Positions 4,703 to 9,854 of a stretch of 9,854 nucleotides of DNA are shown in pieces. How positions within the stretch are numbered: the stretch's first letter is position 1; every line of letters starts with the position of its first letter. The DNA comes from an uncultured Flavobacteriales bacterium (GTDB taxonomy: Bacteria > Bacteroidota > Bacteroidia > Palsa-965). The position numbers were made by a program, and so were the translations under genes. The stretch is taken from NCBI GenBank assembly GCA_937974275.1, contig CALJIF010000077.1:1-9854 (forward strand), given 5' to 3'. Below the pieces are notes generated by a model that saw nothing but the letters and a program-made list of their open reading frames with translations, ran no database searches and was not told the DNA's origin.

Positions 4703-6661
4703 TTACTGTCCTAACTTTCTAAAGCCTTTACGAATGAGTGTGAGGTCGTTGGAAGAGCGGTAATCTTTGGCGTAGAGCATGTTTAATCGTTCCGCTACTT
4801 CCGGCGCTACTTCCGGCTGATTCAGTGTATCCACAGGACATATAACACCTTTGCGAATTTTTGGCAGGGATTGATGATCAACATTACCGCAATAACCAAC
4901 CCACGATTTTGTACCGAATAACACCGCAAAAATATTGCGCACAAATCCTAATGGTTGATGCATCGCCCACATTAAAATCGGAAACACCGGCAACAAGGTT
5001 AAAGCTAAACCAATATCTAACACACGTTTGTTTCTTCTGTTAACGGGTTTGCCAATGGAATTGATATCTATCACATACAAATCGCCGGCAGTGTCAATGG
5101 AATTACTTCCGATAATTGACAAACTTTCGGGCGGTGCAATTTTGTACGAGAGACGCTTATTATCGCCCAGTGCAGCCATACGATCGATAATAACTTCCGC
5201 TGCTAAATCCTGCGCGCAAAATATTACTTCATCAATTTGGTAGATATTCACGATATCTTCCAGCTGATCCAGTCGACCGAGATAGCCTTCATCTTTGCGG
5301 TCTTCCGTTGGACTCACATAACCGATAAATCCGGTATTGGTGAACGTTTGATTCAATACAGCTTTTACACGAGCACATTCTTCCGGACTGCCGACTATTG
5401 CCATACGTTTACTGAGTCCGCTGTCGAGTCGCATACTTCCAATCTTCGCAACATGAAAAAACATGCGCGTTAGTAAATACGATGCTAATGTCCAGCCTGT
5501 TCCTAACAGGATAATGCCTCGAGAGAAGCGCCACGCTTCCGGTAACAAGGAATACAGAACCAAAATGGCTGCTGTTCCGGCTACAACTCCACGCACTATT
5601 TTTTGTAAACGAATCGGTTTGTCGTATCCTCCACTGAAGTACACGGCCATCACCCAAAGCAAGGTGTATACAGGAAACAATACATTAACCAGTTCGGCAT
5701 TATAACTACCGCCTTCCGTAAATCGAATGTAGGCTTCGTAATTGTGTTTAATAAAATATAACCCGCCTAATACAATTCCCGCATCTAACACTTTTAATGC
5801 GGATGCTTTGATGAAACGACTCAGAATTGCCGCACCTGCACGTAAATAAATGGCGAGATTGATAAGGAAAGAAAATAACTCGGCATTTTTTTGTGAAAAA
5901 TGTTTCTTCGCGAAAATGATCATCGCTTTGTAGAACACAAACACATAATTGACGCTGCTCTTCTTGGTGCTTTCTCCTTTGTAGTGAATAATTCGTGTAT
6001 CGTGGAAGTAATAGTTTTTATAACCGCCTAAAATTATTCGGTACGACAAGTCAATGTCTTCACCATACATAAAGTAATCTTCATCCAGCAGCCCAACTTT
6101 GTCCAATGCCGCATGTCGCATCAGCATAAACGCGCCGGATAAGATCTCAACTTCGTGCGTGGCATTACGATCCAAATATCCAAGATGATAACGCCCGAAA
6201 GTTTTCGATTTCGGGAATAATGCCGATAAACCGAAAATTTTATAAAACGCAACCGTTGGAGTAGGAAGGCCGCGTTTCGATTCAGGAAGGAAATCTCCTT
6301 TCCCGTCGATCATCTGCACACCAAGGCCGCCCGCTTCAGGATGCGCATCCATAAATGCGACAACTTTTTCGAATGTACTTTCCTCTACAACCGTATCCGG
6401 ATTTAATAAGAGAACATATTCTCCTTTACAAATCCGCATGGCCTGATTGTTCGCTTTGGAAAAACCGACGTTCTTTTTGTTTTCTATGAGCAGGACTTCA
6501 GGAAATTTTTCCCGAACCATTTGAATGGATCCGTCCACCGAATTATTGTCTACCACAAACACTTCGCACGGAATTTTTGCAGCAGCCTTACGAACCGAAT
6601 GCAGGCATTGCTCCAAAAAATGTTGGACGTTATAATTGACAATAATGACGGAAAGTTTCAC
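4703..6661 (-). CDS. Membrane glycosyltransferase: GT2 domain joined to a degenerate polyprenyl glycosylphosphotransferase-like half
   Basis: This is a 652-residue protein that probably adds a sugar during surface polysaccharide synthesis at the inner membrane. Residues 1-260 are a family 2 (GT-A, WbbL/rhamnosyltransferase-like) domain with SVIIVNYN at the N-terminus, VVDNNS (D38), the metal-binding NPDT (87-90), SGAFMLMR (175-182) and GEDIDLSYR (200-208). Hydrophobic segments at about 266-280, 291-305, 325-343, 357-375 and 383-400 follow, then a Rossmann-like domain (KRMAIVGSPEE, about 418-510) as in WbaP-type glycosylphosphotransferases. Next comes NRRNKRVLDIGLALTLLPVFP (541-561), like the membrane entry of such transferases, but it runs almost directly into FVRNIFAVLFGTKSWVGY, which resembles the segment after their catalytic core. 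The Asp-Glu core appears missing. The start is a GTG at 6659-6661: an in-frame TAG stands 12 bases upstream and the GT2 domain begins at once. Confidence 0.87.
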   Translation of the reverse strand: MKLSVIIVNYNVQHFLEQCLHSVRKAAAKIPCEVFVVDNNSVDGSIQMVREKFPEVLLIENKKNVGFSKANNQAMRICKGEYVLLLNPDTVVEESTFEKVVAFMDAHPEAGGLGVQMIDGKGDFLPESKRGLPTPTVAFYKIFGLSALFPKSKTFGRYHLGYLDRNATHEVEILSGAFMLMRHAALDKVGLLDEDYFMYGEDIDLSYRIILGGYKNYYFHDTRIIHYKGESTKKSSVNYVFVFYKAMIIFAKKHFSQKNAELFSFLINLAIYLRAGAAILSRFIKASALKVLDAGIVLGGLYFIKHNYEAYIRFTEGGSYNAELVNVLFPVYTLLWVMAVYFSGGYDKPIRLQKIVRGVVAGTAAILVLYSLLPEAWRFSRGIILLGTGWTLASYLLTRMFFHVAKIGSMRLDSGLSKRMAIVGSPEECARVKAVLNQTFTNTGFIGYVSPTEDRKDEGYLGRLDQLEDIVNIYQIDEVIFCAQDLAAEVIIDRMAALGDNKRLSYKIAPPESLSIIGSNSIDTAGDLYVIDINSIGKPVNRRNKRVLDIGLALTLLPVFPILMWAMHQPLGFVRNIFAVLFGTKSWVGYCGNVDHQSLPKIRKGVICPVDTLNQPEVAPEVAERLNMLYAKDYRSSNDLTLIRKGFRKLGQ

Positions 6662-6679
6662 TACAGAATACTAAAAGTT

Positions 6680-6687
6680 CAAATTTA
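6680..6687 (-). promoter_or_regulatory. Candidate -7 box for the glycosyltransferase gene
   Basis: On the minus strand this reads TAAATTTG, an exact TAnnTTTG match, 18 bases before the GTG start. It suggests separate transcription although recR ends only 74 bases upstream of the start. The upstream TTTG element is not evident. Confidence 0.42.
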
Positions 6688-6735
6688 ATAGAAAGCGTAT
6701 AAGTGTTTCGATAGTAGTGAATTAGCGTTTAATAA

Positions 6736-7365
6736 TTAAGCTTTCCCTGAAGCTGTTGGAACATCGTAAGGAACACGGTTCAGAATGCTTCTGCCGAGGG
6801 TAATTTCATCGGCATATTCCAACTCATCACCAATGGCAATTCCTCGTGCAATGGTTGTAACCTGAACCGGGAAATCTTTGATTTTTCTATAGATATAGAA
6901 GTTGGTGGTGTCGCCCTCCATGGTGGTACTTAATGCCATGATGATCTCTTTAACCGAGCCTGAAGCAATACGTTGAATAAGTGAATCAATTTCCAAATCG
7001 TTCGGGCCAATGCCATCCATGGGTGAAATAATTCCGCCTAAAACATGGTAAACGCCTCGAAATTGTTGGGTGTTTTCAATCGCCATCACGTCGCGGATAT
7101 CTTCCACAACGCATACCAACTCCTTATTGCGTGAACGATCGGAGCAAATAGCGCAAACCTCATGATCGCTGATGGAAAAACACTGACGGCAATATTTAAT
7201 GTCTTGCTGCAAACGGGTTAATGTAGTTCCAAACTTTTCCGTTATGCCTTTGTCTTGATTAAGCAAGTGCAGAACATACCGAAGTGCTGTCTTTCTTCCA
7301 ACACCGGGCAACTGCGCAAACGCTTCAACAGCTTCTTCAATAAGTTTAGAGGGATACTGCACCAT
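6736..7365 (-). CDS. recR: Recombination mediator protein RecR
   Basis: RecR works with RecO (and RecF) to load RecA on SSB-coated gapped DNA in recombinational repair. The 209-residue length matches the family. Domains in order are a helix-hairpin-helix with LPGVGRKTA (19-27), a four-cysteine zinc finger (C59, C62, C71, C74), a Toprim domain opening with VCVVED (84-89) and including GGIISPMDGIGP (110-121) and MEGDTTNFYIYRK (149-161), and the C-terminal RGIAIGDELEYADEITL block (174-190) that closes the family alignment. All expected motifs are intact. The ATG at 7363-7365 gives the normal N-terminus, MVQYPSKLIEEAVEAF. The gene is divergent from the symporter gene and upstream of the glycosyltransferase on the same strand, with a 74-base gap holding a separate promoter box. 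Confidence 0.97.
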   Translation of the reverse strand: MVQYPSKLIEEAVEAFAQLPGVGRKTALRYVLHLLNQDKGITEKFGTTLTRLQQDIKYCRQCFSISDHEVCAICSDRSRNKELVCVVEDIRDVMAIENTQQFRGVYHVLGGIISPMDGIGPNDLEIDSLIQRIASGSVKEIIMALSTTMEGDTTNFYIYRKIKDFPVQVTTIARGIAIGDELEYADEITLGRSILNRVPYDVPTASGKA

Positions 7366-7371
7366 GCGGGG

Positions 7372-7379
7372 TAAAGATA
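7372..7379 (-). promoter_or_regulatory. Candidate -7 box very close to the recR start
   Basis: On the minus strand this reads TATCTTTA, one base off TAnnTTTG, and ends six bases before the recR ATG. A TTTA lies 20 bases upstream (7400-7403). The spacing would put the transcript start at or just before the ATG. Confidence 0.3.
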
Positions 7380-7484
7380 AGAGTTCTTGTGCTTCAGTTT
7401 AAAGCATTTTACGGGTTTCGAATTGTCAACAAGTCTGTTAATTAACTCTGTGTTCACTACTGAAATTCGCTGCAACGGAGCAAG

Positions 7485-7492
7485 TACCTTGC
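7485..7492 (+). promoter_or_regulatory. Weak candidate -7 box for the symporter operon
   Basis: TACCTTGC resembles TAnnTTTG with two changes, or the common TAnnTTTGC with one T missing. It ends 14 bases before the ATG at 7507. No clear upstream TTTG is present. Confidence 0.22.
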
Positions 7493-7506
7493 ATCAAAGT
7501 TTTTGT

Positions 7507-8967
7507 ATGTCAGCCGGACTTATTTTACTGTGTGTAGCCATTTATACGATAGCACTTTTTGGTGTTACATGGATTACATCGCGCGGTGCCAGTAACGAAA
7601 CTTATTTTGTCGGTAACCGATCGTCGAAATGGTATTTGGTAGCGTACGGTATGATTGGCGCATCCCTGTCCGGTGTTACGTTCATGTCTGTTCCCGGCGA
7701 CGTGGAAGCCCGCAATTTCTATTACTTCCAAATGGTGTTGGGCTATTTGTTGGGCTATGCGGTGATTGCGTTTGTGTTGCTGCCGTTGTATTACCGATTG
7801 AACGTTACTTCCATCTACTCTTATTTGCAGCAACGATTTGGCAATGTGTCGTACAAATCGGGTGCGTTGTTCTTCATCGTTTCACGCGTGTTGGGCGCAT
7901 CGCTGCGCATGTTTATAGTAGTGAATGTATTGCAATTGTTTGTTTTCAACCAATGGGGCGTTCCGTTTTGGGTGACAGGTTTAATCTTCGTGCTGCTGAT
8001 TTTAGTCTATACGTTTGAAGGCGGTGTAAAAACTATTGTGTGGACTGACACGTTTCAAACCACGTTCATGGTATTGTCGTTAGTGCTAAGCGTGGTGTTG
8101 ATTGCTCGTGGAATGGATTTTAACTTTTCAGAACTCACAAATTACATTTCGGATAGTGTGCACTCCACGGTTATAAATACGGATTGGAAAGACAAGCAGT
8201 TTTTTCCGAAAGCCTTTTTCGGTGGCATGTTTATCGCAATTACCATGACCGGCTTAGATCAGGAAATGATGCAAAAGAACATCAGTTGCAAATCGCTGAA
8301 GGAAGCACAAAAGAATGTGTTGACTTTCAGTGCTATTCTGGTATTCATCAATTTGTTGTTCTTGTGTTTAGGAGTGTTGTTGATCGGTTATGCTCAGAAA
8401 AACGGAATTGTGGTACAACGCTCGGATGATTTGTTTCCTACCATAGCATTGAATTACCTGGGAACAGCATCGGCGATTTTCTTTATTATCGGATTGATAT
8501 CTGCTGCTTATCCAAGTGCCGATGGTGCTTTAACAGCATTAACGGCCTCTGTTTGCATTGACTTTCTGGGCTTTAATGAATCGCATAATACCTGGGATGA
8601 AAAGAAAAAGAAGCAGGTTCGTTACATCGTACATATTTCCTTCGCTGTGTTATTGTTGTTATGCATGATAGTTTTTAAAGTCGTGAATGATGCATCGGTA
8701 CTAAGAACCTTATTTACCATTGCTTCGTTTACTTACGGACCTTTACTGGGACTGTTCGCTTTTGGTGTATTAACGAAGAGGGCAACACGTGAAAAATTAG
8801 TTCCCTTTGTTGTAATTCTTGCGCCGGCATTGTGCTATGTACTCAGCGAATTACCTGTATTCAAAGGCATCGGTTTTCAATTTGGCAATGAGATTTTAAT
8901 CTATAACGGTCTATTCACTTTTATCGGATTGTGGTTGATATCCACTCCAAACAAATCACTCAGCTAA
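7507..8967 (+). CDS. Sodium/solute symporter (SSS family)
   Basis: This is an inner-membrane secondary transporter that imports a solute with Na+. It has 486 residues from the ATG at 7507, which begins the first membrane helix (SAGLILLCVAIYTIALFG). The frame stays open back to 7387, but those 40 residues lie over the divergent promoter region and are not helix-like. Family marks are the periplasmic-side SNETYFVGNRSSKWY (about 29-43), GASLSGVTFMSVPG (51-64), YTFEGGVKTIVWTDTFQ (168-184), GLDQEMMQKNISCKS (249-263) and SAAYPSADGALTALTASVC (332-350), which corresponds to the Na+-binding helix TM8 region of vSGLT. About 12-13 hydrophobic segments are visible, the usual number. The substrate cannot be assigned. 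A MarR-type regulator gene starts seven bases after the stop, suggesting one operon. Confidence 0.93.
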   Translation: MSAGLILLCVAIYTIALFGVTWITSRGASNETYFVGNRSSKWYLVAYGMIGASLSGVTFMSVPGDVEARNFYYFQMVLGYLLGYAVIAFVLLPLYYRLNVTSIYSYLQQRFGNVSYKSGALFFIVSRVLGASLRMFIVVNVLQLFVFNQWGVPFWVTGLIFVLLILVYTFEGGVKTIVWTDTFQTTFMVLSLVLSVVLIARGMDFNFSELTNYISDSVHSTVINTDWKDKQFFPKAFFGGMFIAITMTGLDQEMMQKNISCKSLKEAQKNVLTFSAILVFINLLFLCLGVLLIGYAQKNGIVVQRSDDLFPTIALNYLGTASAIFFIIGLISAAYPSADGALTALTASVCIDFLGFNESHNTWDEKKKKQVRYIVHISFAVLLLLCMIVFKVVNDASVLRTLFTIASFTYGPLLGLFAFGVLTKRATREKLVPFVVILAPALCYVLSELPVFKGIGFQFGNEILIYNGLFTFIGLWLISTPNKSLS

Positions 8968-8974
8968 ACGCACT

Positions 8975-9430
8975 ATGAAAAAACACAGCAGATCAAATTC
9001 CATGCTTTATATGTTGGAAAGAACAGTTCGACAATTTCGTTTACATCTTCAGCAATCTCTAAACGCGGCTAAAGCCGACATTACGGTAGAGCAGTGGATG
9101 TTACTTTCCGAAATCGGATTACAAGCGGGAATTGGAAATTTAGAATTGTCGCGTCGCACTGCCAAAGATCCGGGCGCGGTTTCCCGATCCTGCGATTTGT
9201 TGCTGGAAAAGAAATTGATTAAAACTCAAGATCATAAAACTGATTCCCGCAAAAAAGTGATGCTGATTACACCGAAAGGTCAACAACTGCTTAAAAAATG
9301 CGAGAAGGAAGTGGAGCGTTTCCGTAAAATCATCTCGAAAGGAATTTCGCAGGATGATCTAAATCAAGCCGCTACGACATTGGATAAGTTGTTTTATAAT
9401 TCGGGCGGAGTGGAGGTTGATATTCGTTAA
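8975..9430 (+). CDS. MarR-family winged-helix transcriptional regulator
   Basis: This is a DNA-binding regulator of 151 residues, normal for MarR dimers. ITVEQWMLLSEIG (36-48) is the usual helix after the N-terminal dimer helix. NLELSRRTAKDPGAVSRSCDLLLEKKLI (55-82) forms the helix-turn-helix with the recognition helix. HKTDSRKKVMLITPKG (87-102) is the wing with the family's D-x-R turn, here D90-S-R92. The C-terminal helix (about 103-141) would complete the dimer interface. It follows the symporter after seven bases, so it is probably co-transcribed and may control the symporter in response to its substrate; this is inference. Its stop codon overlaps the stop of the convergent gene within the four bases TTAA (9427-9430). 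No operator repeat was identified. Confidence 0.9.
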   Translation: MKKHSRSNSMLYMLERTVRQFRLHLQQSLNAAKADITVEQWMLLSEIGLQAGIGNLELSRRTAKDPGAVSRSCDLLLEKKLIKTQDHKTDSRKKVMLITPKGQQLLKKCEKEVERFRKIISKGISQDDLNQAATTLDKLFYNSGGVEVDIR

Positions 9431-9854
9431 AATCCTGTTGCAAATAAGCGTTCTGCCGCACTCAGGCTACAATGCTGGTATTTACTGTAAGCTGCAGCAG
9501 CACGTAGCCGTATTTGTTCGTCCGACTCATTCTTGATCCACCCATCCAGTGCGGCTTTCAAACTATAAGCCTCAGGTGCCATTAAATTGGTGGTCCACAA
9601 TAATGGTTTTGCGCCTGCCGTTTTCACAACATCTTTAAAATATAATTTACTGGCACACGCTAAAATGATGGCTTCCCGAGTTGAGGTGCCGTTATGCTCG
9701 GGTGGTGATTCGAGTGAAAAATCCATTAAGCCGTCGTGTCCTATGTAAGCTACGACATTTGCGGAACCCGGAAGTAACGTTTGTGAATTGCCGTTGCGGG
9801 TAAAACGAATCGTGTCGTTATCAGTTCCGGCAAGAATTTGTAAGTACTTTTTTG
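9427..9854 (-). CDS. Unrecognised protein, C-terminal part, possible caspase-like (clan CD) fold; truncated by the window edge
   Basis: The frame is open from the right edge (first full codon at 9850-9852) to the TAA at 9427-9429, giving 141 residues. The ATG at 9724-9726 is internal, because clearly protein-like sequence continues before it. Two blocks stand out: VVAYIGHDGLMDF, a hydrophobic strand ending in His-Asp-Gly (His codon 9736-9738), and AIILACAS, a strand ending in Ala-Cys-Ala-Ser (Cys codon 9655-9657), 27 residues later. A strand-His-x-Gly block followed by a strand-Ala-Cys block is the general arrangement of the dyad in clan CD cysteine peptidases (caspases, gingipains). The rest (LLWTTNLMAPEAYSLKAALDGW, then an Ala/Tyr-rich helix) is not recognised. 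The N-terminus, any signal peptide and any extra domain lie outside the window. Existence of the gene is likely; the peptidase idea is tentative. Confidence 0.7.
   Translation of the reverse strand, partial: KKYLQILAGTDNDTIRFTRNGNSQTLLPGSANVVAYIGHDGLMDFSLESPPEHNGTSTREAIILACASKLYFKDVVKTAGAKPLLWTTNLMAPEAYSLKAALDGWIKNESDEQIRLRAAAAYSKYQHCSLSAAERLFATGF

Noticed and set aside
5028..5705. Several overlapping plus-strand open frames opposite the glycosyltransferase
   Set aside because: They are antisense shadows of a gene with clear domains; none shows a recognisable motif.
7387..7506. 40-residue extension of the symporter upstream of 7507
   Set aside because: It covers the space between divergent recR and the symporter, contains candidate promoter boxes, and the first membrane helix begins right after the ATG at 7507.
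7629..8429. Shifted-frame open stretches inside the symporter (7629-8018, 8184-8429)
   Set aside because: They overlap the well-supported symporter frame and have no family features.
9427..9726. A complete 99-residue gene starting at the ATG at 9724-9726
   Set aside because: The same frame continues with protein-like sequence, including the YIGHDG block, to the window edge, so the ATG is internal.

Overview
The window looks like a chromosomal segment of a Bacteroidetes bacterium. Evidence for this is a secreted protein with a carboxypeptidase-regulatory-like N-terminus, a PRX-like thioredoxin-fold protein ending in GCSIK, few clear Shine-Dalgarno sites, and several upstream sequences that fit the Bacteroidetes promoter pattern TTTG-N19-TAnnTTTG. 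The genus cannot be read from the sequence.

Layout. 1-771 (-): N-terminal part of L-serine ammonia-lyase, running off the left edge. 853-1311 (-): a short J-domain protein with a C-terminal membrane anchor. 1396-2718 (+): a secreted protein with a carboxypeptidase-regulatory-like domain and a propeller-like remainder. 2786-3406 (+): an exported thioredoxin-fold protein with its own promoter and a clear intrinsic terminator (3430-3463). 3535-4363 (+): a two-gene toxin-antitoxin cassette, a VbhA-like antitoxin overlapping a Fic AMP-transferase toxin by 8 bases; the Fic gene is visibly more AT-rich than its neighbours. 4364-4702: a 339-base gap between convergent genes, holding three mini-hairpins and an 8-bp tandem repeat that lies inside a 90-base G-free stretch. 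4703-6661 (-): a large membrane glycosyltransferase, GT2 joined to what looks like a polyprenyl glycosylphosphotransferase that has lost its catalytic middle. 6736-7365 (-): recR. 7507-8967 and 8975-9430 (+): a sodium/solute symporter and a MarR-type regulator, very probably one operon. 9427-9854 (-): the C-terminal part of an unrecognised protein with a possible His/Cys dyad of the caspase-like kind, running off the right edge.

How the parts relate. Most of the window is housekeeping or envelope function: serine catabolism, chaperone, thiol redox, surface polysaccharide, DNA repair and solute uptake. The toxin-antitoxin pair sits as a compact insert between a terminator and the repeat-rich gap, which fits an accessory cassette. 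No completely new multi-gene system is evident. The items most worth a second look are the Fic/VbhA-like pair, the apparently decayed phosphotransferase half of the glycosyltransferase, the G-free tandem repeat with quadruplex potential on the opposite strand, the covarying mini-hairpins, and the possible clan CD peptidase-like protein at the right edge.
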